64,000 nucleotides of DNA, taken from positions 3,224,001-3,288,000 of the forward strand of contig NZ_CP159835.1 of the NCBI RefSeq assembly GCF_047731265.1, written 5' to 3'. Positions 18,618 to 26,887 of the stretch are shown piece after piece. The position numbers were made by a program, and so were the translations under genes. Below the pieces are notes generated by a model that did no database searches, was not told the origin of the DNA, and worked only from the letters and a program-made list of their open reading frames with translations. Position 1 is the first letter of the stretch. The number at the start of each line of letters is the position of its first letter. This DNA is from Patiriisocius sp047731265 (GTDB lineage Bacteria > Bacteroidota > Bacteroidia > Flavobacteriales > Flavobacteriaceae).

Positions 18618-19712
18618 TCAAAACCAGTTTTTTCGTTTAAAACACCAAATTAGCCCAGCAAAAACCATAATCATTGCTCCCCATAAGCAGAAGTAACCAT
18701 ATTTAAATTTGAGTTCCGGCATATACTCAAAATTCATCCCATAAATACCTGCCATAAAAGTCAACGGAATAAAAATAGAAGCCATAATCGTAAGTACTTT
18801 CATCACTTCATTCATTTTATTACTTATGGTTGTCATGTACATATCCATAAGTCCCCATATCATTTCGCGATATAAATCAACACTTTCTGAAACTTGTATA
18901 ATATGATCGTATAAATCTCTAATATAATTTTGAGTGAGAGCCTCTATTAAATCTATATCAGTTTTTTCCAGTCTATTAATTACCTCTCGTAAGGGTATTA
19001 TTGCTTTTCGAATTCTCAATATTTCTTTCTTTAAAAATTGAATGTCCTGAATGATACCATCTTGATGCTTACCTTCAAACAGCTGATCTTCAATAATTTC
19101 TATTTTAGAACTCAATGTTTCAATTACACTGAAATAATTATCCACAACTGCATCTAATAAAGCAAACATTAAATAATCAGCACCCTTATTTCTTATTCTT
19201 CCCTTAGCATTCTCCAAACGGTCTCTAATATTATCAAATACATCTCCGTCTGCTTCTTGGAACGTAGTAACGTAGTTTTTCCCAATCACCATACTTATGT
19301 GCTCATTTACTAAAACACCTTCATCTGTATAATGTAACATTTTAAAAACGATAAAGAGATAATTGTCATATTCGTCCATTTTGGGGCGTTGGTGTGTAGA
19401 AACGATATCTTCCTGAATCAATGGGTGAAGGTTATAGTATTCTCCCAAACGTTCAATTTCAGCTGTGTTATTTAATCCATTTACATTTATCCAAGTTATA
19501 TGCTCTGAATTCTCAAATGCGAATGCATCATCAATATGCTCGCTATCAATACGTTTATAATGATTTTTGGAATAATCAATAATTTCAATCTTAGTAACAT
19601 TAAAATCTTTTTTTCCTGTATAATTAACAGCCCCTGGAATCTCATTTTTGATCTTTGGAATTTTTTTAACCACAATAGCTTGCTTTCTTTTATACTTTCG
19701 TCTTATCACCAT
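18618..19712 (-). CDS. corA: Magnesium/cobalt transporter CorA
   Basis: A 364-residue CorA: a soluble N-terminal domain with QEDIVSTHQRPKMDEYDNY, a long helix region, and two C-terminal membrane helices. The first helix ends in the signature MAGIYGMNFEYMPE with the GMN selectivity motif; the second is near residues 335-357, followed by the basic tail KRKNWF. The pentameric family channels Mg2+ (and Co2+) inward. The extreme N-terminus is unusually basic (RRKYKRKQ). No linked gene suggests regulation. Confidence 0.95.
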   Translation of the reverse strand: MVIRRKYKRKQAIVVKKIPKIKNEIPGAVNYTGKKDFNVTKIEIIDYSKNHYKRIDSEHIDDAFAFENSEHITWINVNGLNNTAEIERLGEYYNLHPLIQEDIVSTHQRPKMDEYDNYLFIVFKMLHYTDEGVLVNEHISMVIGKNYVTTFQEADGDVFDNIRDRLENAKGRIRNKGADYLMFALLDAVVDNYFSVIETLSSKIEIIEDQLFEGKHQDGIIQDIQFLKKEILRIRKAIIPLREVINRLEKTDIDLIEALTQNYIRDLYDHIIQVSESVDLYREMIWGLMDMYMTTISNKMNEVMKVLTIMASIFIPLTFMAGIYGMNFEYMPELKFKYGYFCLWGAMIMVFAGLIWCFKRKNWF

Positions 19713-19880
19713 AGGGATTTGTATTATTAAAACAGAAAAGTAAATTAATTTTATATGTGTTTAGACTTTTCCTAATTTATATATCAACAAAAAATTAACC
19801 GCACGTTAGTCTAATTATAACAGAACGTTGTTTTTAAACAGAAATAGGCTTCGTTTAATTTCTAAAATATTAGAAAACAA

Positions 19881-20711
19881 ATGTATTTTTATAATTTTAT
19901 TCCTAAAGTTAAAGATTTCACTTTGAAAAAAAAATTCCCCTTTGACCCTTTATTAAAACACCACATGCTTATCTCTTTAGGTTTAGCTATTTGGATTTTC
20001 TTATTCTTAGCACTTACCGAACCATTAGACACGAGTGAATTAAATGGTGCCGAAAAGCTACTCTACCTGCCACTATACAGCTTGACTGGGGCTATTGCAT
20101 ATCTACTAGTATTGCCTTTACAAGGGTTTTTATACGCAAAGGATAAAGGGAATTGGTCACTTTGTAGTGAACTTGGATTCTTCCTTTTTATGTTTTTATT
20201 TGGATTAGTGCTTACCCGAAGTATATATCTATATATAGTAGTAGCTGGAGAAGAAAACCCCTATTCCTTGGCCTATTTCTTTACTGCAATCTATTTGCCA
20301 GCAATCGCAACCATTTTACCAATAATTGCGATTGGACGTTGGGCTTTTGGTCGTTACTTTGAAAAAAAAATCGAGGACAAAAAAATGGAAGTTGAAGGCG
20401 AAGGAACCTATGAAGGGCTTCGACTTGCATTAAACGATTTGATCGCTATTAAAGCGGATGATAATTATATTGAAGTTATATTTTTGAACAATGGCATTCT
20501 CAAAAAACAACTTATCAGAAATAAATTATCAAAAATTGAAACTTCAATTCCACAATTAATGCGGACCCATCGCTCCTATTTAATGAACCCAAATCATTTT
20601 CAGCAATTTAAAATGGAAGGTGGGAAACTATACCTAATTCTTACTGCTGAAACGGTAGTTCCTGTTTCAAAATCCCACTCCGAAAAGGTTAAAAGTACAT
20701 TTCAGCAATAG
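19881..20711 (+). CDS. Membrane-anchored LytTR-family transcriptional regulator
   Basis: A 276-residue protein with four hydrophobic segments in the first ~155 residues and a LytTR DNA-binding domain at the C-terminus (~175-275). The latter shows LNDLIAIKADDNYIEVIFL, RNKLSKIE, MRTHRSYLMNP and ETVVPVSKSHSEKV. There is no response-regulator receiver domain, so it belongs to the class of membrane LytTR regulators thought to sense a signal directly in the membrane. It may control itself or the S41-like gene downstream (20882), which starts 170 bases later in the same direction; that link is inference. Confidence 0.88.
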   Translation: MYFYNFIPKVKDFTLKKKFPFDPLLKHHMLISLGLAIWIFLFLALTEPLDTSELNGAEKLLYLPLYSLTGAIAYLLVLPLQGFLYAKDKGNWSLCSELGFFLFMFLFGLVLTRSIYLYIVVAGEENPYSLAYFFTAIYLPAIATILPIIAIGRWAFGRYFEKKIEDKKMEVEGEGTYEGLRLALNDLIAIKADDNYIEVIFLNNGILKKQLIRNKLSKIETSIPQLMRTHRSYLMNPNHFQQFKMEGGKLYLILTAETVVPVSKSHSEKVKSTFQQ

Positions 20712-20881
20712 CTTTATGCCATATAAAAACCACAGTTTAAAACAACCTTAAATTGTTCACCACAAGGAGCGGTAATTTCACCCCAAGTTACTGTATATAA
20801 TAGTCCCATTAGTTTAATTGAAATATGTTTGCCTTATCAAACAATAACAAATCTGGAGATATCAGAATTAAAACAAACAAC

Positions 20882-22129
20882 ATGAAAATACTTTTCACCA
20901 TCTTCCTAGCAGGTTTATTAACCACCTTTACGAACGCACAAACCGAAACTTGTGATTGTAAAAAAGATCTTGATTTCTTAGTAAAAAGAATGAAGAAAAT
21001 GCCTTCGTATAAAAAGCAAATCAAAGGCACAGCAAATGAAAATACCTTTAAATTGAAACACGAAACCCTTTCAGCAAAAATGGAGATTCCCAGCACCTTA
21101 AATAGCTGTTTTTATATGTTACAAGAACAATTAGCAATAGTGAAAGACAATCACATTAATATATATATTAACAACCCGTTTTTTAATGAAACGAATGGTA
21201 CAAATGAATTAAAAATAGCCAAATTCAAAGAAACCGAGCATTATAAAAATCATCCTAGAACTACCGAAGACCTTTCTCAATTAGAAGAGCAACTAAAAAA
21301 CTCGCCTGACAGGAGTATCGAAGGAATCTATGCACTTAGAAGCAAAGAAAATATCGCAGTGATACACAAGTCTAAAATTGATGATAGCTATATCGCTACA
21401 TTTTTAAAAACAGATCTACCGCTTTGGGAACCTGGGCAAATTATGGCTACCATTCACCCTGAACAAAATAACAAATACACTATAAAGTATACAAACACAA
21501 ACAAGTTTACGCCCTATGTGATTAAGAGTATGGATTTTGACAATGGACGCTTGTGGAGCTTCAAAAAAATAGGGAATGATAACAATGAAGAATTTGTGCC
21601 AAGCGATACTCCTAAATGGAAGTTTAAAGAACTAAATGATGCTGTTGACTATGTATACTTTGGAAATTTCTCTGGAAGTACTAGAAACAGAAAAGAACAA
21701 AAAGATTTTATAAAATATTTTGAAAATAACTTTAACGCACCCAATCTTATTGTCGACTTACGAAGCAATGGTGGCGGAAGTTATGAGGTGTCAGATCCAT
21801 TTTTAAAGGTTTTTAAAAAAAGTAATGCAACTATTTATGTACTTACTAATCAATTTACAGCAAGTAATGCAGAACAATTTACCACCAAAGTATTACAAAA
21901 TGACAAAGCGATACATCTAGGACAAACTACTATGGGGACGATTGCTTATGGTGTCGAAAACAGTGATGTAAACTCACCGTCGGGGTACTTCTACTTTTAT
22001 TTAACCGATATGAATTTTCATAACGAATTCTTCAAATACGAAGGAATTGGTGTGACTCCATCAATCAATTTAAAATTTAATCAAGACTGGATTGAGCAAA
22101 CTTTGGAAATCATTTCGGAAACAAAATAA
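20882..22129 (+). CDS. Exported peptidase S41-family protein, catalytic Lys absent
   Basis: A 415-residue protein. An upstream ATG at 20825 would add 19 residues, but the signal peptide (ILFTIFLAGLLTTFTNAQ) starts at the ATG at 20882, chosen here. After a helical N-terminal region (~25-180) there is a C-terminal S41 core: NLIVDLRSNGGGS, then YVLTNQFTASNAEQFTTKVL with the nucleophile Ser in TASNAEQF. In CtpA-type enzymes the general base Lys sits in a GKG-like motif; here the matching place reads GQTTMGTIAYG, with Thr. Activity may use another residue or be lost. No PDZ domain is evident. Confidence 0.86.
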   Translation: MKILFTIFLAGLLTTFTNAQTETCDCKKDLDFLVKRMKKMPSYKKQIKGTANENTFKLKHETLSAKMEIPSTLNSCFYMLQEQLAIVKDNHINIYINNPFFNETNGTNELKIAKFKETEHYKNHPRTTEDLSQLEEQLKNSPDRSIEGIYALRSKENIAVIHKSKIDDSYIATFLKTDLPLWEPGQIMATIHPEQNNKYTIKYTNTNKFTPYVIKSMDFDNGRLWSFKKIGNDNNEEFVPSDTPKWKFKELNDAVDYVYFGNFSGSTRNRKEQKDFIKYFENNFNAPNLIVDLRSNGGGSYEVSDPFLKVFKKSNATIYVLTNQFTASNAEQFTTKVLQNDKAIHLGQTTMGTIAYGVENSDVNSPSGYFYFYLTDMNFHNEFFKYEGIGVTPSINLKFNQDWIEQTLEIISETK

Positions 22130-22301
22130 AACCAAAATAAAAATCGCAAGCTTTATATCAACTTTTGACTTCTATTTTCCTTTAGCCTTGCGTGTTTATA
22201 GAAAACTAATTCCCCTTTTAATTAAACGCATAAAGCTACTTTTCTTGCAGGTGATTATAAGAAAAAAATATAATGTCCTATTTTTATTTTTCTATTTTAG
22301 T

Positions 22302-22898
22302 TCACCCTCTTTTCTTTAAAACCTCAACAACATCATTTAGAGAAAACCCTTTTGCCTTCAGTAAAATAAGATAATGAAAGAGCAAATCGGCACTTTCGTT
22401 TAAAAACAAATCGCCGTTGTTATCTTTTGCTTCGATGATAACTTCAACTGCCTCTTCTCCTACTTTCTGCGCTATTTTATTAATTCCATCGGCAAACAAA
22501 GAAGCTACATAACTCTTTGAGGCTTCAGCCGTGTTTTTTCTATCTTCAATAATAGTTTCAAGGGTGGATATAAACCCGAAACTAGCTTTATTATCTTCCT
22601 CCCAACAGGTATCTGTCCCTTTATGACAAACTGGCCCTAAAGGATTTACTTGGAATAGTAAACTATCATTATCGCAATCCAATGAAACGGAAACTAGGTT
22701 TAAATAGTTTCCACTTTCTTCTCCCTTTGTCCAAAGTCGTTTTTTGGAACGGCTATAAAATGTCATGAGTTTTGATGTCTTTGTTTTTTGAAAGGCTTCT
22801 TCGTTCATAAAACCAAGCATCAACACCTTTTGAGTGGTTGCATCTTGGATAATTGCTGGCACTAAGCCGTCGGTATATTTTGAATAGTCAATGTTCAT
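22302..22898 (-). CDS. hisIE: Bifunctional phosphoribosyl-AMP cyclohydrolase / phosphoribosyl-ATP pyrophosphatase
   Basis: A 198-residue fusion. HisI (residues ~1-105) shows VLMLGFMNEEAF, CDNDSLLFQV and the zinc-binding GPVCHKGTDTCW. HisE (~110-198) is a helical MazG-like domain with GINKIAQKVGEEAVEVIIEAK. It performs steps 2 and 3 of histidine synthesis. The frame is open further upstream, to an ATG at 23030 inside hisF, but the conserved HisI start MNIDYSKY is at 22898, giving a 52-base gap after hisF. It is the last gene of the operon. Confidence 0.95.
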   Translation of the reverse strand: MNIDYSKYTDGLVPAIIQDATTQKVLMLGFMNEEAFQKTKTSKLMTFYSRSKKRLWTKGEESGNYLNLVSVSLDCDNDSLLFQVNPLGPVCHKGTDTCWEEDNKASFGFISTLETIIEDRKNTAEASKSYVASLFADGINKIAQKVGEEAVEVIIEAKDNNGDLFLNESADLLFHYLILLKAKGFSLNDVVEVLKKRG

Positions 22899-22950
22899 TT
22901 GTGAAATTTGGAAATTCGAAGGACGAGCAACGAATTTATTAATGTTTGTT

Positions 22951-23706
22951 TTATAATCGTATCGAAATGCCTTGTTCAGACAATGTATTTTTAAGTGCTG
23001 AAATTTCAATTTCTTTAAAATGGAAAACACTTGCGGCTAGAGCTGCGTCTGCTTTTCCCTTAGTAAATGCTTCCTCAAAGTGATCTATAGTTCCAGCACC
23101 ACCGGAAGCAATTATGGGTATATTAACTATCCCACTCAATCTTTTAAGAGCCTCATTTGCAAAGCCATTTTTAGTTCCGTCATGATCCATGGAAGTAAAT
23201 AAGATTTCGCCTGCACCGCGTTCAGCAACGTCAAAAGCCCAATCAAACAATCGTGTGCTAGTAGGCTCTTTGCCCCCTACTAAATGAACAATCCAATCGT
23301 CATCAATTTGCTTTGCATCAATAGCCACCACTAAACATTGCGAACCAAAAGCAGATGAGATTTCATTAATAAGGTTAGGGTTCTTAACTGCTGCAGAATT
23401 AATAGCAACCTTGTCCGCACCGTTTTTTAAAAGCAACTCAACATCTGCAACACTAGAAACACCACCACCTACTGTAAATGGAATGTTTATCGTCTTTGCT
23501 ATTTCTAAGACAAGATTCGCTAAGGTTTTTCTTCGTTCTTCAGTAGCAGAAATATCTAGAAACACTAACTCATCAGCTCCATTTTTTGAATAATAGGAAG
23601 CTAATTCCACAGGGTCTCCTGCATCTCTTAAGTTTATAAAATTGATGCCTTTAACGGTTCTACCGTTTTTAATATCCAAGCAAGGAATGATTCTTTTTGT
23701 TAGCAC
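22951..23706 (-). CDS. hisF: Imidazole glycerol phosphate synthase, cyclase subunit
   Basis: A 251-residue beta/alpha barrel. It starts LTKRIIPCLDIKNGRTVKG with the catalytic Asp in CLD, has FTVGGGVSSVADV, VVAIDAKQ (second catalytic Asp), TSMDHDGTKNG and IPIIASGGAGT. With HisH it makes imidazole glycerol phosphate and AICAR. The start codon appears to be GTG at 23706. A 70-base spacer containing an inverted repeat separates it from hisA, more than between most genes of this operon. Confidence 0.96.
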   Translation of the reverse strand: MLTKRIIPCLDIKNGRTVKGINFINLRDAGDPVELASYYSKNGADELVFLDISATEERRKTLANLVLEIAKTINIPFTVGGGVSSVADVELLLKNGADKVAINSAAVKNPNLINEISSAFGSQCLVVAIDAKQIDDDWIVHLVGGKEPTSTRLFDWAFDVAERGAGEILFTSMDHDGTKNGFANEALKRLSGIVNIPIIASGGAGTIDHFEEAFTKGKADAALAASVFHFKEIEISALKNTLSEQGISIRL

Positions 23707-23722
23707 TTTTGTTTTAAATTAG

Positions 23723-23783
23723 AAAGTAGAAAAACGGAATTAGAAACAACAGATTCTAATTTCTGATTTCTTTTCTCTACTTT
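23723..23783 (-). repeat. Inverted AT-rich spacer repeat between hisA and hisF
   Basis: Arms AAAGTAGA...AATTAGAA (23723-23745) and TTCTAATT...TCTACTTT (23754-23783) form an imperfect hairpin around an eight-base loop; the second arm is longer and its end overlaps the hisA stop. Related sequence recurs at 24515-24540 and 25724-25752, always between his genes. Confidence 0.5.
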
Positions 23784-24511
23784 GATATTATATAATTTTC
23801 TAGTTGTTGTAGGCTAATTCTGTTTTCATATATTGCCTTACCAATGATAACGCCTTCACAACCCATCACTTGAAGTTTTGGCAGTTCATCAAAGGTTGAA
23901 ATTCCTCCAGATGCAATAAGTTTCATCCCTCCTCCGCTAGTGGAACCTCTGATTATTTTTTCGTAGAGATCAAATGACGGGCCTTCTAACATTCCATCTT
24001 TACTGATGTCTGTACAGATTACATATCTAATTCCATCTTTTTCATAATCGTTTATAAAAGGCAGTAAGTCAAGGTTACTGTCTTCTTTCCAACCACTAAT
24101 TACCACTTTTTCATTCTTGGCGTCTGCTCCTAAAATTATTTTATCACTGCCATATTTTTCTAACCATCCAATAAATAGTTCAGGATCTTTAACAGCAATG
24201 CTTCCTCCTGTTATTTGATTTGCACCACTATCAAACGCAATTTTAAGGTCTTCGTCCGTCTTTAAACCACCACCAAAATCGATTTTCAATCCTGTATTAG
24301 AGGCTATACTTTCTAGGATTTTGTGATTCACAATGTGCTTGCTTTTGGCACCATCTAAATCCACTACATGAAGATACTCTATCCCATGAGCTTCAAATTT
24401 CTTTGCAACTTCAAGGGGATTTTCGTTGTATATTTTTTTTGTGTCATAGTCGCCTTTTGTGAGCCGAACGCACTTTCCGTCGATGATATCTATTGCTGGT
24501 ATAATTCTCAT
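23777..24511 (-). CDS. hisA: Phosphoribosylformimino-5-aminoimidazole carboxamide ribotide isomerase
   Basis: A 244-residue beta/alpha barrel isomerase: MRIIPAIDIIDGKCVRLTKGDY with catalytic Asp in AIDI, IDFGGGLKTDEDL, ILGADAKNEKV and CTDISKDGMLEGPSF, then LIASGGIS. The open frame continues upstream to 24631, but that extension is the tail of a decayed gene; the ATG at 24511 starts the conserved HisA sequence. It carries out the fourth step and feeds HisF/HisH. Confidence 0.96.
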   Translation of the reverse strand: MRIIPAIDIIDGKCVRLTKGDYDTKKIYNENPLEVAKKFEAHGIEYLHVVDLDGAKSKHIVNHKILESIASNTGLKIDFGGGLKTDEDLKIAFDSGANQITGGSIAVKDPELFIGWLEKYGSDKIILGADAKNEKVVISGWKEDSNLDLLPFINDYEKDGIRYVICTDISKDGMLEGPSFDLYEKIIRGSTSGGGMKLIASGGISTFDELPKLQVMGCEGVIIGKAIYENRISLQQLENYIISK

Positions 24512-24514
24512 ATT

Positions 24515-24540
24515 AAGGTAGAAATCAGAAAAACTGAATT
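24515..24540. repeat. Copy of his-operon AT-rich spacer repeat
   Basis: Plus-strand AAGGTAGAAATCAGAAAAAC followed by TGAATT. It resembles the arms at 23723-23745 and the reverse complement of 25724-25752. It lies directly upstream of the hisA start. Confidence 0.4.
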
Positions 24541-24573
24541 CCTTTTGTATTTGGTGTTTATATTTAATACATA

Positions 24574-24917
24574 TTACTTTTTCTTTACCGTATTTATTGA
24601 TGCTACGGTAATTCTTAGGGTTTCGCCACACTCTTTCCCAAGCTTTTCAGGTTCGAAACGATTGCCATCCCATAGCGCGAGCAATAGCGCTAACCAAAAA
24701 CAGCTCTCATTCGTTTCCCCCTGCACAATTTTTAATTCATTGATAAAATCTGTCTGTGATTTGAGGCGCTATAATGGACAAAATTTGCTCCAATCGAACT
24801 CTAACTTTTCAAGAGTTGATATACCAAGTTATTATACTCCCGTGGTTTTGGTAATTGAGAATACAGTTTCCAACAAGCAATGTCAAATCGTTTAGTTCCA
24901 ATATTAATGTCCTCCAT
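24574..24917 (-). pseudogene. Decayed four-helix-bundle protein (23S rRNA intervening-sequence protein family)
   Basis: Read on the minus strand from ATG 24917: KRFDIACWKLYSQLPKPREY, then NNLVYQLLKS, TAG at 24801-24803, SSIGANF, a frame change near 24770-24785, then SQTDFINELKIVQGETNESC, FWLALLLALWDGNRF and TLRITVASINTVKKK with a stop at 24574. The pattern (S-S-I-G-A-N, K-x-x-DF-x-x-x-L, E-x-x-E-x-x-FWL) is that of small four-helix-bundle proteins related to those encoded in 23S rRNA intervening sequences. One nonsense codon and one frameshift disable it. It interrupts the his operon between hisH and hisA. The remaining 147 bases up to hisH hold nothing I can identify. Confidence 0.82.
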
Positions 24918-25064
24918 TGGTTATGTTTTTAAATAATTACTATTAAATAAATGTACCGCCTGAGCCTGCATTTTTTCATTATTTATATTTTCCTATTTCC
25001 GTTCCTAACTGCCGCAGTAAAGTTTCTATTTTCCAATTCGTTTTTTTTAATTTCCGAATTAATT

Positions 25065-25646
25065 TTAAATCTCCATAAAGTTCTTCAAAATCCCTTCTCC
25101 AACAGCTCCACTTTTCTCTGGATGAAATTGCACTCCATAAAAATTATCTTTCTGCATAGCGGAAGCATATTTCTTGTCGTAAGTGGTTTCAGCAATCGCA
25201 AACTCATTTAGAGGAACATAATAGCTATGCACTAAATACATAAATGAATCTTCTAAAATTCCTTTAAAAAAGGGATTTCGTAGTTTTGAAATAGTGTTCC
25301 ATCCCATCTGTGGCACTTTTACTTTATTCGAAAATCGCAGTACTTCCGAAGGAAAAATAGAAAGTCCTTTTGTAGTTCCTTCTTCACTAGAAGCACACAT
25401 AAGTTGCATTCCCAAACAAATTCCTAAGACGGGTTGTTTTAATGTTGGTATTAGAACATCTAAACCGCTTTCAACCAATTTATTCATTGCACTACTAGCT
25501 TCGCCAACTCCAGGAAATATTACCTTATCGGCATTTTTGATAAACGAAATATCATTGGTTAAAACACCTTTAAATCCCAAACGCTCCAGAGCAAATTGGA
25601 TGCTCTTAATGTTCCCCGCACCATAATCTATAATTGCTATTTTCAT
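25065..25646 (-). CDS. hisH: Imidazole glycerol phosphate synthase, glutamine amidotransferase subunit
   Basis: A 193-residue class I amidotransferase. It begins MKIAIIDYGAGNIKSI, has the oxyanion-strand FPGVGEASSAM, the nucleophile Cys in PVLGICLGMQLM, and the His/Glu dyad in GVQFHPEKSG. It supplies ammonia from glutamine to HisF. The frame extends upstream to an ATG at 25679, but conservation starts at the ATG at 25646, giving a 104-base gap after hisB. Confidence 0.96.
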   Translation of the reverse strand: MKIAIIDYGAGNIKSIQFALERLGFKGVLTNDISFIKNADKVIFPGVGEASSAMNKLVESGLDVLIPTLKQPVLGICLGMQLMCASSEEGTTKGLSIFPSEVLRFSNKVKVPQMGWNTISKLRNPFFKGILEDSFMYLVHSYYVPLNEFAIAETTYDKKYASAMQKDNFYGVQFHPEKSGAVGEGILKNFMEI

Positions 25647-25723
25647 AATTAAACTAGACAATATAAAATGATGCTTCATTTTCTTTCAGACAACACACTA
25701 TATTCATTTTTATATTTTTTAAT

Positions 25724-25752
25724 ACAGATTTCGTTTTTCTAATTTCTACTTT
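25724..25752. repeat. Copy of his-operon AT-rich spacer repeat
   Basis: On the minus strand this reads AAAGTAGAAATTAGAAAAAC then GAAATCTGT, near-identical in its first half to the repeat between hisA and hisF. It overlaps the hisB stop codon and leads into the hisB-hisH spacer. Confidence 0.45.
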
Positions 25753-26887
25753 ATAAAACCCCTTTAGTTGAAGGCAACACCATTTTATCAGGATCCTGTT
25801 TTACTGCTGCCTTGATTGCTTTTGCAAATGCCTTAAAAATAGATTCAATTTTATGGTGTTCATTTACACCTTCCACTTTAATATTAAGATTGGCTTTTGC
25901 TCCATCTGAAAAACTTTTGAAAAAGTGATAAAACATTTCCGTGGGCATTTTACCAATCATTTCACGTTTAAATTCGGCATCCCAAACAATCCAATTGCGT
26001 CCTCCAAAATCAATAGCTACTTGTGCCAAACAGTCATCCATCGGCAAACAAAATCCATAGCGTTCCATGCCCAATTTGTTTCCTAGTGCTGAATTAAAGA
26101 TTTCACCTAATGCGATAGCGGTATCCTCAATGGTATGGTGCTCATCTACTTTGAGATCACCCTTTACAGTAATATCTAAATCCAACTGACCGTGTCTTGC
26201 TAACTGGTCTAACATATGATCAAAAAAAGCAATGCCTGTATTAATATTGCTTTTTCCAGTTCCGTCAAGATTGAGTACTATGGAAATTTGGGTTTCGTTC
26301 GTATTTCTTTCTAGCCTTGCTAAACGTTGCGGCATCTTTAAAAACTCATAAATCTTTTGCCAATCATTAGTTTCTAGTGCTATAAAGGGATCTAATGTGT
26401 TTTCTAAAACCGAAATCTCATCAGTACCCAAGAAAGTGGCGTCATTTATAAAAATACCCTTTGCCCCCAAGTTTTTAGCTAATTCCATATCAGTTAACCG
26501 GTCTCCTATAACAAAAGAGTTTTCAAGATCGTATTCTTCAAAAAAATAAGAGCTTAATAAGCCTATTTCTGGCTTACGATTAGGAGATTTGTCTACGGCA
26601 AACGAACGGTCTATAAATATGGCATCAAATACGACCCCTTCATTTTCAAAAGAATTAATAACTAAATTATGTACAGGCCAAAATGTTTCTTCGGGATAAA
26701 CTTCAGTCCCTAAACCATCTTGATTGGTGATTAAAACCAATTCAAAATCCAGCTCCTTTGCGATTTTGCCTAAATAGGTAAATGCCTTTGGATAGAATGA
26801 TAGTTTTTCAAACGAATCAATTTGTTCATCGGCAGGTTCTTTTATTATTGTGCCGTCTCTATCTATGAATAATACGCGCTTTTTCAT
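25751..26887 (-). CDS. hisB: Bifunctional histidinol-phosphatase / imidazoleglycerol-phosphate dehydratase
   Basis: A 378-residue fusion. The N-terminal HAD phosphatase (~1-165) carries FIDRDGTIIKEP with the nucleophile Asp, VLITNQDGLG, and VIGDRLTDMELAKNLGA. The C-terminal dehydratase (~180-378) has the manganese-binding GIAFFDHMLDQLARHG, DEHHTIEDTAIALGE and VNEHHKIESIFKAFAKA. It catalyses steps 6 and 8 of the pathway. The ATG at 26887 overlaps the hisC stop by one base (TAATG), so translation is coupled. Confidence 0.97.
   Translation of the reverse strand: MKKRVLFIDRDGTIIKEPADEQIDSFEKLSFYPKAFTYLGKIAKELDFELVLITNQDGLGTEVYPEETFWPVHNLVINSFENEGVVFDAIFIDRSFAVDKSPNRKPEIGLLSSYFFEEYDLENSFVIGDRLTDMELAKNLGAKGIFINDATFLGTDEISVLENTLDPFIALETNDWQKIYEFLKMPQRLARLERNTNETQISIVLNLDGTGKSNINTGIAFFDHMLDQLARHGQLDLDITVKGDLKVDEHHTIEDTAIALGEIFNSALGNKLGMERYGFCLPMDDCLAQVAIDFGGRNWIVWDAEFKREMIGKMPTEMFYHFFKSFSDGAKANLNIKVEGVNEHHKIESIFKAFAKAIKAAVKQDPDKMVLPSTKGVL

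Noticed and set aside
22899..23030. N-terminal extension of HisIE into hisF
   Set aside because: It overlaps the end of hisF in another frame, while HisI conservation begins at 22898.
24512..24631. N-terminal extension of HisA to 24631
   Set aside because: The extension is the tail of the decayed four-helix-bundle gene read through in another frame; HisA conservation begins at 24511.
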